This document shows, piece after piece, positions 47,387-58,958 of a stretch of DNA of 64,000 bases. Each line of letters begins with the position of its first letter. Positions within the stretch are counted from its first letter, which is position 1. Position numbers and translations under genes: made by a program. Source of the stretch: Bidens hawaiensis (lineage: Eukaryota; Streptophyta; Magnoliopsida; Asterales; Asteraceae); NCBI GenBank assembly GCA_021521415.1, contig JAIQDT010007682.1, positions 1-64,000 of the forward strand, read 5' to 3'. Below the pieces are notes generated by a model. The model did not search any database and was not told the origin of the DNA. It worked only from the letters and a program-made list of their open reading frames with translations.

Positions 47387-49447
47387 TTACGCATCAACTA
47401 CTTCCTTTTGCGGAAATAGGTGGGGGTATTTCTTCCGAAATTCGTCCTTTTGTTCCCATGTATATTCTGGGCCTCGTAGCGAGTTCCATCTAACTTTGAC
47501 CAACGAGATCTTATTGTGTCTAAGTTGTTTGATTTTCCCGTCTACTATTTCTATGGGCTCCTCTACAATGTTGAGCTTATCATTTATCTGGACACCCTCT
47601 AAAGGTAACACCGATGTCTCATCCGACAGACACTTTTTGAAGTTCGACACGTGAAACACGTTGTGAACTGCACTCAGTTTATCAGGCAGTTCTAATCGGT
47701 ATGCTACAGGACCGATTTTTGCAGTAATGTCGAATGGTCCAATGTATCTAGGGGCTAACTTCCCCGCCTTTCCAAATCTGGCTACTCCTTTCCAAGGTGA
47801 TACTTTCAAATACACTTTATCACCTTTCTCAAATGATAACGGTTTTCTACGGGTATCGGCATAACTCTTCTGCCGATCCCGTGCGGCCTTCAGATTGTTC
47901 TTAATTTCAAGGATTTTGCTGGTAGTTTCCTGGACCAGATCTGATCTAATAACCTGTGTGTCGCCCACCTCAGTCCAGCAGAGTGGTGATCGGCACTTCC
48001 GTCCATACAATGCTTCATAAGGTGCTGCCTTTATACTGCTATGGTAACTGTTATTATAGGAAAATTCAACGAGTGGGAGATGTTGATCCCAATTTCCCTT
48101 AAAATCCAGTACGCATGCACGAAGCAAATCCTCCAGGGTTTGGATGGTCCTCTCAGACTGACCATCGGTCTGAGGGTGGTAAGCTGTGCTTAGATTAATA
48201 CGCGTTCCCAGCGCTTCTTGCACAGCTTGCCAAAGCTTGGAGGTGAAATGGTTATCTCGGTCGGAGATGATTGAGATGGGTATCCCATGACGAGACACAA
48301 TTTCATTTATATAAATCTGCACAAGTCTCTCGGTGTTATAATTATTTCTAATCGGAATAAAATGTGCCGATTTGGTTAATCGATCCACGACTACCCAAAT
48401 TGCATCATGTCCTCGGGACGTCTTGGGGAGGTGTGTCACAAAATCAATCGTGATCTGCTCCCACTTCCATTCAGGAATTTCCGGTTGTTGTAACATCCCC
48501 GAGGGTTTCTGGTGCTCCGCCTTAACCCTCGCACACGTCGTACACTTGCCGACGTAGGTGGCTATATCCTTTTTCATACCCGGCCACCAGTAGAACTCCT
48601 TCACATCCTTGTACATCTTTTCCGATCCCGGATGTATGGAATATTTTGATTTATGCGCTTCGTCCATGATTAATTCACGAAGGTCATGGAGGGTCGGGAT
48701 CCAAATCCGATTTTTGAAATAGAGAATTTCGTCCACGCGCTGTTCGAAATTCTTCTTGTTACCGTAAAGTCCTTCTTTTTCCATTTGTTCCTCTTTCAAC
48801 GCCTCGCGTTGAGCGACTCGAATCAAATCTGAAAGGTTCGACTGGACAATCATCCCCAGCGCTCGCACACGCAATGGTTTAACTCGATCTTTCCTACTCA
48901 AGGCATCGGCTACAACGTTAGCCTTGCCGGGGTGATAACGGATGTCACAGTCATAGTCGCTTAACAACTCGACCCATCTTCGTTGCCTCATATTCAGTTC
49001 TTTCTGATCGAATATGTGTTGTAAACTTTTATGATCGGTGAAGATGGTGCACTTTGTACCGTAGAGGTAATGTCTCCAGATTTTAAGTGCGAAGATAACT
49101 GCTCCCAGTTTTAAGTCATGAGTAGTGTAATTTTTCTCATGTATTTTTAACTGTCGAGAAGCATAGGCTATAACCTTATTATTTTGCATCAACACGCATC
49201 CTAACCCTCTCCGGGATGCGTCACAATACACGACAAAACCATCGTCTCCGTCGGGGAGACTTAAGATCGGCGCTTGGCACAATCTTTGTTTTAGCGTTTG
49301 AAACGCCGTTTCCTGCTCTTCACCCCATTCATACTTTCGATCTTTTTGGGTCAGAAGGGTTAAAGGTTGGGCGATGCTGGAAAAGTTCTCTATAAATCGG
49401 CGATAATATCCAGCTAAGCCTAAGAATTGGCGGATTTCCTTTGGCGA
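47387..49447 (-). CDS. Tekay copy 2: RNase H, integrase and chromodomain
   Basis: The part starting at 49282 is uninterrupted for 631 residues: RNase H ([12 protein letters not shown] near residue 17), integrase zinc module ([23 protein letters not shown]), catalytic core with Asp in IDFVTHLPK (about 278), Asp in ISDRDNHF (about 340) and Glu in [11 protein letters not shown] (about 377), a C-terminal domain ([17 protein letters not shown]), and the chromodomain-like tail ([15 protein letters not shown]). The chromodomain would guide integration to modified chromatin. It is separated from the RT frame by the frameshift near 49447-49450, so it lacks its own start in the normal sense. Confidence 0.92.
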   Translation of the reverse strand, partial: SPKEIRQFLGLAGYYRRFIENFSSIAQPLTLLTQKDRKYEWGEEQETAFQTLKQRLCQAPILSLPDGDDGFVVYCDASRRGLGCVLMQNNKVIAYASRQLKIHEKNYTTHDLKLGAVIFALKIWRHYLYGTKCTIFTDHKSLQHIFDQKELNMRQRRWVELLSDYDCDIRYHPGKANVVADALSRKDRVKPLRVRALGMIVQSNLSDLIRVAQREALKEEQMEKEGLYGNKKNFEQRVDEILYFKNRIWIPTLHDLRELIMDEAHKSKYSIHPGSEKMYKDVKEFYWWPGMKKDIATYVGKCTTCARVKAEHQKPSGMLQQPEIPEWKWEQITIDFVTHLPKTSRGHDAIWVVVDRLTKSAHFIPIRNNYNTERLVQIYINEIVSRHGIPISIISDRDNHFTSKLWQAVQEALGTRINLSTAYHPQTDGQSERTIQTLEDLLRACVLDFKGNWDQHLPLVEFSYNNSYHSSIKAAPYEALYGRKCRSPLCWTEVGDTQVIRSDLVQETTSKILEIKNNLKAARDRQKSYADTRRKPLSFEKGDKVYLKVSPWKGVARFGKAGKLAPRYIGPFDITAKIGPVAYRLELPDKLSAVHNVFHVSNFKKCLSDETSVLPLEGVQINDKLNIVEEPIEIVDGKIKQLRHNKISLVKVRWNSLRGPEYTWEQKDEFRKKYPHLFPQKEVVDA

Positions 49448-52092
49448 TTAGGCGCTTGCCAATTCTTAACTGCTTCAACCTTACTTGGATCAACGTGTAT
49501 TCCTTGATGGTTTATAACGTGACCAAGGAATTGCACTTCTTGTAACCAGAAGTTACACTTGGAGAATTTTGCATACAACTTCTCCTGATTTAGAAGCTCT
49601 AAAATTAATCTTAAGTGTTGTTCGTGCTCTTCTTTACTCTTTGAGTATATCAAAATATCGTCAATAAACACAATGAAGAATTTATCGAGGTAGGGTTTAC
49701 AGACTCGATTCATGAGATCCATGAACACTGCCGGCGCATTAGTTAGCCCGAAAGGCATAACTAAGAACTCGTAATGGCCGTAGCGAGTCCGGAATGCGGT
49801 TTTCGAGATATCCTCCTCCTGAATTCTAACCTGATGGTATCCCGATCTAAGATCAATTTTTGAGAAATAGCTCGCACCTTGCAGTTGGTCGAACAGGTCA
49901 TCAATTCGGGGAAGAGGATACCTATTTTTGATTGTCAACTTGTTCAGCTCCCTGTAATCAATGCACATTCTAAGGCTTCCGTCCTTCTTTTTCACGAATA
50001 GTACCGGTGCACCCCACGGGGAATAACTAGGACGTATAAATCCTTTATCCAACAATTCTTGAAACTCGTTGGATAATTCTTGCATCTCGGATGGTGCAAG
50101 TCGGTAGGGCGCCTTAGCAACAGGGCCAGCTTGAGGTAATAAGTCGATTCTGAATTCGACCTGTCGGGTTGGCGGTAATCCAGGAAGTTCCTCTGGGAAA
50201 ACTTGTGGAAATTCGCGTACCACTGGAATATCGTCCACCCGTTCCTCCTCAGAATCAGTGGCTGTCAAGCTTGCTAGATACGCCACGCATCCTTGGCGTA
50301 TGTATTTTAGCACCTTGAGGTGGGATATAAATGGTATCATGGTGCCTGACTTTTCTCCTTGCACTAATATCTCTTCGTCATCCGACACCCGGATCTTGAC
50401 GATTTTCTTTTCACAGTTTATCTCTACTTTGTTACGTGCTAACCAATCCATTCCCACTATCACGTCAAAACTACCCAATTCTACCGGTAACAAGTCAATC
50501 GGAAGGGATTGATCGTTCAGAATAAAAGGGCAATTCCGAAATATCTGATTAACTATCATGGTTTTACCGTTAGCTACTTCTACAGTATAAGGTTCTATGG
50601 TTTCACTAATCGGAAGGTTTGCTATTGATAGAAACTTGACAGAGACAAAACTTCTATCGGCGCCTGTATCAAATAATACAGAAGCGTAATGATCAGAGAC
50701 GAGGAATGTACCTGTCACTACGCTGGGGTCCTGGCGTGCTTCGTTCGCCCCCAACACAAAAGCTCGGCCTCTCGCCGGATTGGACGACGATGCCTGACCC
50801 ACTGCTTGTCTCCCATTTCCTCCCTGGTTCAGCCTCGGACAGTTTCTCTTGAAGTGATCTGTGTTGCCACATTCAAAGCAAGCACGGCTAGTGGTCATCA
50901 TTAGGTTTCCTTGTGGGTTTTGTTGTCGGGTTGGTTGGGTCCTAAATGGCTGCGCACGGATAGGTTGCGGTAGTCGGTTCAGATTGTTCAGGGTTGTCCT
51001 ACAACTCGGTGCGTAGTGCCCATTCCTGCCACACCGGTGGCACACTACCTCCTTGCACACGCCACCATGCTGGCAACCGCATTTCCCACATTTAGGGAAT
51101 GTCCCTTTCTGCGATTCCTGTCTTCCGCCTGAACTAGTCATGGTGTAGTTCTGGGCAGCGGGCCTAGCACGTTTACTTTGCTGCTTCTCCCGGATCCTAT
51201 TGTCATACGTACCTCGCTTTCCCCCAGCAGACTCTCCTGCCACCTTCAGTGACCCACTCCTCACGAAATCGTATGTGACGATACCAGCTTGCGTCACCAC
51301 ACTCTCAAACGTCTGGTGTCCCCCAGAGTTGACTATACTCCTTACTAGTGGAGTTAGTCCCCATATATAACGCTCAACCCTCTTTGACTCTGGGGTGACC
51401 AACCATGGCACTAATCGCGACAATTCATTAAATCGGTTTGTATAACCTAAGTGGTCTGCCCCCTGCATCTCCAGGTTCCACAATTCGTTTTCTAACTTTT
51501 GCAGTTCGTTTTTCGGGCAGAAATGTTCCAGTACGAGAGCCTTGAGCTCTGTCCAGGTCATGCGGTTTGTCGCCGCCTGACCGCGAGTCTGCACTATGGT
51601 GTTCCACCATGTCAAGGCATGGTCCGTGAACGTGCAGGTAGCATACTTAACAACGTAATCCTCAGGGCAGTTGCTGATGTTCACAACAGCCTCTATTTTC
51701 TCAATCCACTTAACCAACCCATTGGGTCCCTCAGATCCGCTAAATTCTAGGGGTTTGCACAACATAAAGTCTTTGATTGAACATCCCCTGGATACAGGAA
51801 TTGGTTCAGTACGGTTCTTCTCTACCGTAGGTATAGGGCCATTACTGTCTGTAACGACCACCCTAGGCGGTGCGTCATTACTCGGAATCGTGTTATCATT
51901 CTGTGGAGGATTAACATTTTGTTCCCCGTCATTATTGGTGGTCGTTTGATTGCTCGGAGGGGCTGGATTGGTCGAATTGTTAATACTGGCGGCGATGTGC
52001 GATACTATATCCGGTATCGCCGCCTCTAACTGTTGAGCAATCAAACGACTCACGTCCACTTCCGACAATTGGGCTGAACGTTTTGGTGCCAT
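49420..52092 (-). CDS. Tekay copy 2: Gag-protease-reverse transcriptase (890 aa, frameshifted end)
   Basis: Same layout as copy 1, start [13 protein letters not shown] at 52092. All motifs are present: two CCHC knuckles, DTGADRSF protease, [11 protein letters not shown]. Differences from copy 1 in RT include restoration of consensus-like residues ([13 protein letters not shown] here, [13 protein letters not shown] in copy 1). It ends QRKSANS at the same frameshift. Apart from that one lesion the copy 2 gag-pol looks functional. Confidence 0.93.
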   Translation of the reverse strand: MAPKRSAQLSEVDVSRLIAQQLEAAIPDIVSHIAASINNSTNPAPPSNQTTTNNDGEQNVNPPQNDNTIPSNDAPPRVVVTDSNGPIPTVEKNRTEPIPVSRGCSIKDFMLCKPLEFSGSEGPNGLVKWIEKIEAVVNISNCPEDYVVKYATCTFTDHALTWWNTIVQTRGQAATNRMTWTELKALVLEHFCPKNELQKLENELWNLEMQGADHLGYTNRFNELSRLVPWLVTPESKRVERYIWGLTPLVRSIVNSGGHQTFESVVTQAGIVTYDFVRSGSLKVAGESAGGKRGTYDNRIREKQQSKRARPAAQNYTMTSSGGRQESQKGTFPKCGKCGCQHGGVCKEVVCHRCGRNGHYAPSCRTTLNNLNRLPQPIRAQPFRTQPTRQQNPQGNLMMTTSRACFECGNTDHFKRNCPRLNQGGNGRQAVGQASSSNPARGRAFVLGANEARQDPSVVTGTFLVSDHYASVLFDTGADRSFVSVKFLSIANLPISETIEPYTVEVANGKTMIVNQIFRNCPFILNDQSLPIDLLPVELGSFDVIVGMDWLARNKVEINCEKKIVKIRVSDDEEILVQGEKSGTMIPFISHLKVLKYIRQGCVAYLASLTATDSEEERVDDIPVVREFPQVFPEELPGLPPTRQVEFRIDLLPQAGPVAKAPYRLAPSEMQELSNEFQELLDKGFIRPSYSPWGAPVLFVKKKDGSLRMCIDYRELNKLTIKNRYPLPRIDDLFDQLQGASYFSKIDLRSGYHQVRIQEEDISKTAFRTRYGHYEFLVMPFGLTNAPAVFMDLMNRVCKPYLDKFFIVFIDDILIYSKSKEEHEQHLRLILELLNQEKLYAKFSKCNFWLQEVQFLGHVINHQGIHVDPSKVEAVKNWQAPNRQRKSANS

Positions 52093-52462
52093 TCTACACA
52101 ACATCAAGAAAATATATATAATTAATACAAGTTCCAATCATAAAACACAACAAACATTCCATTCATTAATAAACATTAGTACATTTTACATCCATATCAG
52201 TTCACATACGTTTCCTGTCATCATTACATAAGTTAAGTTTTCCTACATAGGGCCTATGTCGGCATCATCTCGACATAACCCATAATGGGTCAGTGCTTGA
52301 ATGATACCCAAAAGTATCTATAACGATATACCCCAAAAGAGACCCTCTAAGGGCTAGTGGTTGTATTATAACTACCCAAGATTCACTCTATGTTAGCATC
52401 ACCACTAACTGCTTACACAGAGTATCAAAAAGCGGCCCCTGTCTACTCCCGTCCTAACACAA

Positions 52463-53077
52463 CTAAATACGGTGGTATACCAACCACACCAACACCGCCG
52501 CCATCCCCACAATCACTGCCATTAAACCCCGGATCCGTGTTTCCATCCGGTCAATCAACCCCAGGGAGTAGGCGTCCTCCCTCCTTAGCTGCGCGATCGC
52601 ATGCTGGCTGTCCAGTATGCAATCCACCAAGAGGTTCCTCCTCTGAATACCCACCGTCAAGGCGGTGGTGTGCACATTCATCCGCTCGGTGAGCACCCGG
52701 AGCCACGCCGCCTCGGTGGAGTTACGCTCATCCCTCACTGGCCTGGGGGTACCCCACACAGGTGGCGGCACAGGCCCGGGCTGGGGGCGGGAGGACTCGC
52801 CTCTGTGGTAAGTGGATCTGGGTGGGGTAAAGGTAGGTGGAACATACGGGACACTGATCCGCGCCGTGAGGCGGGGACCGGGTCTGGGAGGGGTGAGGGT
52901 GACCTGAGGTGCGGGTGGGATGGGAGACCTGGTAACCCTAGCAGGGGAGGACAAGCTAGCACTCCTAAGGCTAGTCTCAGAAGGCTCGGTGCTGGAAGCT
53001 AAGCGTACACTCCTAGAGTCCCCGGAACTGGCTTCCTCCGGGTCCTCCTCTACAGATAAACTTCGTGATCTTGACAT
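52463..53077 (-). CDS. Extra ORF ahead of gag in Tekay copy 2 (204 aa, unknown)
   Basis: Counterpart of 43224-43838 with the same start, Pro-rich centre and hydrophobic C-terminus (ends LVYHRI). Substitutions against copy 1 include Pro to Asn before STEAAWLRV and Glu to Val in ERMN(E/V)HTTAL. The same splice-like signals flank it. Confidence 0.55.
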   Translation of the reverse strand: MSRSRSLSVEEDPEEASSGDSRSVRLASSTEPSETSLRSASLSSPARVTRSPIPPAPQVTLTPPRPGPRLTARISVPYVPPTFTPPRSTYHRGESSRPQPGPVPPPVWGTPRPVRDERNSTEAAWLRVLTERMNVHTTALTVGIQRRNLLVDCILDSQHAIAQLRREDAYSLGLIDRMETRIRGLMAVIVGMAAVLVWLVYHRI

Positions 53078-53423
53078 GCTTACCTGTACACAAGTTAGCA
53101 AACATATAGTCCTTTTCATAATGTAAATCCTAATTAAATTAATATACACACATTCATACAACCTTGTCACATAAAAATATTATCATATACTCACACATAT
53201 GTTGCCGATTTTACCTATTAAAGTCCCCCGTGACTTCTTCTGAATTCCCTCGTGCGGACAAGTCTGTTATTATGTTCCGGACCATAATAACTCACTTGTC
53301 CATCCAAGTTCATCCAGACCTCGTCACAATAATTTATTAGTTGATATTCAGATCCTATAACAATTGAGCTACTGGTTATATTTTAGGTATATTTTAAAGA
53401 CATCCTAATTCTTTATAACCAAT

Positions 53424-53436
53424 GGCTCTGATACCA
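53424..53436 (-). promoter_or_regulatory. Primer binding site of Tekay copy 2
   Basis: TGGTATCAGAGCC on the minus strand, five bases from LTR 3, identical to copy 1. Confidence 0.93.
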
Positions 53437-53441
53437 AGTTC

Positions 53442-56400
53442 TGTAACACCCCGTAACCGCAGCGGAAACGTACACGGGATGCAACAGACACATCTGATAT
53501 CAACAGCATTGCTTATAAAGAAAACACCACTACATTAATTTAAACGAATTACATTGTTCCGAGTTTCGTTACTATCTAGGTGTTATCACATAAGTTTTAC
53601 CGATAGTACATTAACATATTTAATGCAAAATATAGATCCTTAATCTTCCACAAATAGCACACATCATCAAGCACGTATCACTCATTCCAATTTGGGGGTA
53701 CCTAGAAAGCATGTAAAGAAAACGGGTCAACTACGAATAGTTGGTGAGTTCCACTGATTTAAATAAACATTGACAATTTATTATGATAAATCATATATTA
53801 GCGATGTAATTATGCTGAGCCCACAAGTGAAACCTCTGACTATCACACACAATCCCCGTGGCATATCCCCCGCCCACGGACCCGTGACATATCCCCCGTC
53901 CACGGAACTGCCCCAAACCGCTATGTCTAACATTACATAGCAAAATATATATATAACACCCAAAATAGACATGTGCAACTGGCTGGGAAACATCAGCAAA
54001 TCCATGCCGGACCAGATGGGTTTGTCAGACCAATAGTACTATTCACACTCTACCGGCTTTTAGCTAATCACTCGTGATGCGGGGCCTTTCAATGTTAGCA
54101 ACTCAGAGAATTACCATCTTAGTACATTTCCGTACGATTCCCGTACAATAAAACATATATAAATACATTCATTTCCATGCGATCAGCATGTACTTAAACA
54201 TTTTGATATAAACATGCTTTCCGCCATGGGAAAATATTTAAAACAGTTCAGTAAAAAGGGGCTCGTGAAACTCACCTTTTTGGTGAGCAGAGATGTAATA
54301 CTGGCACGGCTACCTGTCCGGATCTGTAATACGATCCCTAAGTCGTTACTACACAATTTCTATTAATATAACTTAAATCCGTGTTAACCGGTACGTCCGG
54401 GGACACTGTTAACCCAGTACCGTACACGATCCGGGGACAATGTTAACCCCGATACACTTCTCAGGACTTAGATTGTGATATCACTTAGAGTTCTTTAGTT
54501 AAAACTACCATTAGTTTGTTTTCTTGTTTTGCGTGCCTAGCACGGTTATTCGCCTTTATGTTTTCAAAAATGGGTTTGGCCACATACGACCCGAAAATAG
54601 TTGTTATTGATATTTTAATTAAAGTGGTGAAATTAGAGCTCGGTTTAGACACCCCGTTTGGCCGCGGGGCCCGTTTCCGTCTTTAATATACCGGAAACGA
54701 CTAAATCGGGTAAAATTACCCAAATCATCCGAATTACTTTCGGATGATTTATTTTTACTTGATTTACTCAGTTTCATGAAAATAGTCCATTTTTAGGGTT
54801 TTTATACACCAGTCAGCTCGCTTAGGCGAACTTTGCCGGTTTACGCGTTTTAAGCTTTAAAAGTTTGTTTTTATGTTCTGTTTAGCACAAATAATTATCC
54901 GTTTAGTCTCGGATCTTGAAATTTTGCACAAATCAGTTTTTGACAGTAAGGAATTTTATAAAAATATTTCCAGAATTAATTTTTATATTTAACATTTATT
55001 TATCTATTTTTAAACGTCATTTAAACACCAAATATGTCGAAAATACCAAACGACCTTAGAAAAATCCTAAATTTTTCTGGGATGACTCCTGCCATCCACA
55101 TAGTTCCCAGTAATTTTTACAGAACCAAAAACTCATTTTTCATGCTATTTTTACCAAAACCGAGCTAGAAAACCCTAGATCTCGTTTTACCGAAAAGCCT
55201 ACTTAGACTTCTCCAATGGACCTGAAATTTTGTGTGTAACTTTTATATGTTATAAAAAGCTTATCTGAATTTTTCCAGAATTTTTCATGATGTTTAGCTA
55301 TTTTTCACCATTTTTAGCCAAAACCGAGCATTAAATTCACCAAATATTCATCCTTTATCCAAAAATTACCAAAATTTCACAGATCTCATATTTTCATGTG
55401 TCGATCATCTCTGTGAAATTTCATGACTCAACTCTAAGTCTACCACAATCTGTCCAAATTGTACAAATCATACGAAAAACCGAACTACCTTGTGTTTCTA
55501 GCTTTAGATCGCAAAGATCTTGCTTTCTAGCCTTTGCTAGCAACTAGATATAACACCTACAAGCACAACAACACCACACCAAGCAATTTATACCTACAAT
55601 CAAGCCATTTCATTCATGGTTTCGGTTAAGACATCAAAACAAAGATTTTAACCGTAAAAATTCGTTTTTGACTCTTTTAACTCCTTTCTTGGACCAAGAT
55701 CCCTTGTATAACTTGTATACATCACTTGATCATGCGAGAATCGGTTTCATCTCGGGTTTTCACCCATTTTTCACTTGAAACCTCATTTTCTCATGATTTT
55801 GGAATTAAAAAGCAAGATCAAACCATAATAACATGTTTATACCTTGTGGATCTTCTTAAAAATCAAAGGTTTTGGTTGAATGTGTAAAGGGTTGAGAGGA
55901 TTTGGAGAGTTGGAATATAGAAAAAAGAAAATGAAGTGTGTGTGTGTGCACCCATGGACCGATCGGTCCATGTATGGTGGGGGGGGGGGGCACATCTCAA
56001 ACCATGGCCACACATTTGGATTGTGTAATCCGGATAATGTTGTGGATAATCTGGTTCAGTTCGTTTTTCGGTTAAACACTTAATTCGGCTTAAAACGAGG
56101 CTAAAACGGTCGTTTTTCGGCTTAAAAATAAAATTTATATAAAACCGATTTAAAATCTTTAAAAACTTAAACCATGACATTTATTGACTCAACACATCAT
56201 ATTGTCGGTCATTGTGCATCTTTTTCGGCTTGATCGATCGTCTCTTGCTTGGTTTGATGTTAAAGGTTTCGTTTAACGTACCGACGTACTAATAAATCGA
56301 AATCCTTTTTCTGTGCTATAATTCACTTATCCCGAAGCCTTAATACTTCGTAAACCTTACTAAACATCATATATTTCATCTATGACGTAATCCCCGATTC

Positions 56401-56590
56401 GTTCGGGTTTCAATAACCGTTCATCGGTTAATCGTAATTCCAATACGACTAACTGTACATTCGAGTATAATTCGTACTGGGAATCTTATATACTCGTACA
56501 AACACATTATAATTCATATATTTAGTATTAAATAACACATAAATGGTATATTCCGGCTAGGGTATACCTGAATTTGCCGGAATCGTTACA
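53442..56590 (-). repeat. Tekay LTR 3 (5' LTR of copy 2)
   Basis: 3149 bp, bounded on the right by the target duplication GGAAG. Private changes include CCGCCATGGG where LTRs 1 and 2 have CCGCCCCGGG. The three LTRs differ by about 1 percent or less by eye. Confidence 0.93.
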
Positions 56591-56595
56591 GGAAG

Positions 56596-57314
56596 TAATA
56601 TCTTTTATTAAATGAAATATTGTAACTAGATTTGGTATTCCTGCTAAAATTATTTGTGACAATGGTACCCAGTTTATCGGGAATAGAACTACTAACTTTT
56701 GTGACAGTTGGGGCATCAAAATGATTACTTCCACTCCGGTTCATCCTCAAGCCAATGGTCAAGCAGAGTCTAGCAACAAGATCATTATCAACAACTTAAA
56801 GAAGAAGCTAGGAGCCAAGAGGGGAAAATGGGTTGAAGAACTTCCTTATGTTCTCTGGGCAGACAGGAGTACGCCTAAAAATGCAACAGGCCAAACACCC
56901 TTCTCATTGGTGTTTGGATCAGAAGCAGTAATTCCCACAGAAATGGTGGTTCCTACGGCAAGAACGAGCACCCGTGATCCTGAAGCCAATGAAGAAATCT
57001 TTCTTGAAGACATAGATACTATAGAAGAACTCAGAGACCTAGCCAAGATTAGGATGACAGGATATCAACAAATGGTAGCTGGGGCTTACAACAAAAATAT
57101 CAGAATCAGAAGATTTCAAGAAGGAGATCTAGTGTTGTGGAAAGCATTCCAAAACACAACTAATCAGGCTGATGGAAAGTTAGCACCCAAATGGGAAGGA
57201 CCTTATCATATTGAGTCCGAGGCAGGAAAGAGGGCATATCATTTGCTCACAATGGAAGACAACAGGTTACCAAGAGCATGGAATTCCATCCACCTCAAGA
57301 GATATTTTTTCTGA
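56596..57314 (+). pseudogene. Element A integrase, 3' part
   Basis: Resumes the integrase frame of 34714-34965 after the array. A TGA lies near 56610 (an Arg in the other copy), then the frame is open to 57314. It holds the second Asp (CDNGTQFIG), the Glu (NGQAESSNK), and the C-terminal domain (RRFQEGDLVLWKAF, then WEGPYHIESEAG), ending HLKRYFF. Confidence 0.9.
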
Positions 57315-57569
57315 TCAGGATCTATTATCCTTAGAGGATATATTATCCTTAAAGGGTCAAGGATCCCAAAATCGGTAACATCTATCTAATCGGTTATTCT
57401 TTTTGAATTGTTATTGTTAATTTAAGGATAATATATTCTTAACATTTTATCTTTTCCAAGTTTGAGTAACCATGCAGGATTATAATAATTAATTTGATGC
57501 TCAAGAGGTTGGCCACCTCTCCTTTAGATTTGAGGTACTATCCTATTTCTCTTGGCCTAGCCCACGATT

Positions 57570-57770
57570 GGATATGACCCCCGATGGTCATATCCCCTAT
57601 GGTTTAAAGGTTTTCACCTTTCTTATAAATAGAGTTTCTACACTCTCGCCTGGAGCGCACGCTATCCAACGTATAGTCCGGGGCAGCGGGACCAGTACAC
57701 GCTTAGTGGCTGACAATTTCGTTATCTTCGGCTATATGGAGGATCCTACGATTTATGGTAGACGTACCAT
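57570..57770 (+). other. Conserved hairpin string of element A
   Basis: Stems GGATATGACC/GGTCATATCC (57570-57595), AAAGGT/ACCTTT (57606-57621), AGAGT/ACTCT (57631-57646) and ATGGTA/TACCAT (57755-57770). Element B has the same four in the same element order. The first stem differs on both arms yet remains paired. Confidence 0.65.
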
Positions 57771-57807
57771 ACCACCGGTTTATAACGTTTTCACGTTATC
57801 TCAAGTT

Positions 57808-57966
57808 TGGGCTTGTCGCCAGTTTTTGGGCTTGTCCCCAGTTTTTGGGCTTGTCCCCAGTTTGGGCTTGTCCCCAGTTCAGGGGCTTGTCCCCAGATTA
57901 CACAGGCTTGTCCCAGTTACACGGGCTTGTCCCCAGTATATTGCTTGGGCTTGTCCCCAGCTTAAT
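57808..57966 (+). repeat. GGGCTTGTCCCCAG minisatellite of element A
   Basis: About eight units of GGGCTTGTCCCCAGTT with small spacers, counterpart of 2715-2880. Confidence 0.85.
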
Positions 57967-58958
57967 GGGTTTGATCCCTGTTAACATTATGAATTATTTG
58001 CAATAGATTTTCTAAGTTCTTTGTGAAGATCAAAAATCTAGGGATCCTGGATCCTAAAGCTATCATTGAGAGTTCAACACTTCTAGTAACTTAGGTCTAT
58101 CTAGACCTTCTGGTATGATCTCTGTTAATTAACTTATGTATTATATTGGCTGCAATAAATTTGGATATTTCAACTTAGAAGGTTATTCCCTTAAAGTTGT
58201 TTTATTACTAAATTGTTTTTACCTATTTTAAGGATACTCTATCCTAAAATTTGCCCTTTGAGTGAATTATATTATATAATTTTTATCAACTATTAAATAT
58301 ATTTTATCCTACTATTTGTTCTTTAAGGATATTTTATCCTGAATAATTTTCATAAGGATCTTTTATCCTAAAAATCTTTTACTTAAGATTATTTTTCAAA
58401 GATGTCAATAATGCTAAAGTTATATCTAACAATCTTTTAAAAATAAACAACAAGTAAATAGTCAAAATATTTATATATTAATTAAGATAAGCCACCAGGA
58501 CTTATCCAAAATTCTTAACCTGGACTTCACCATGCAAAAGATGGACCATCCATCCGGGTTAAGTGAGAGTTACTAACAGTTCATAAGTGCAGGAAAATTA
58601 AAAACAGGGGCAACAAAGGCTTCATCCCCACAAACAGATGATCCCTCCACCTTTGTCACCCCCGCCAATTGTCTTAAGGATCATGGATCCTTTATCCTAA
58701 ATACTATTGTTTATTACAGACCAAATTGTTCGTAAAAACACCAACACAAAATAAAAAAGTAGGCTCGGGCCTTGTCTTTGATATCCTTCATTGCCCACTT
58801 AAGCTGCATCTTCAACCGCAGCATCACCTTCTCCTTTACCAGCTTCGTCCATCTCTTTGACACCACTAGGCTCAGCCTCGGTATTCTCAGCCATATCCTC
58901 TTCATCCTAGCCACCAAGATCATCCAGAGCATTGGTCCACTTCTCCACTTCCCAGGTC

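Larger units (their letters stand above)
34966..56590 (-). mobile_element. Tandem Tekay-type chromovirus array, LTR-int-LTR-int-LTR
   Basis: Three LTRs (34966-38111, 44203-47350, 53442-56590) alternate with two internal regions of equal length (38112-44202 and 47351-53441, 6091 bp each). Only one target duplication is present, GGAAG at 34961-34965 and 56591-56595, so the whole 21,625-bp block occupies one integration site. LTR ends are TGTAAC...GTTACA. Copy-to-copy period is 9237 and 9239 bp. The C-terminal chromodomain-like tail of integrase places it among chromoviruses, most like Tekay/Del. Confidence 0.95.
57315..58700 (+). other. Element A spacer between integrase and antisense gene
   Basis: Conserved with the element B spacer. 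It contains a hairpin string (57570-57770), the GGGCTTGTCCCCAG array (57808-57966) and a tail with AAGGATA...TATCCT repeats (58230-58400). An open frame 57568-57981 runs through the repeats; its segment NFVIFGYMEDPTIYGRRT is matched by NFVVFGDMEDPTIYGRRT in element B (minus strand near 3015-2960). Mostly conservative differences hint that this was once translated. Confidence 0.6.
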
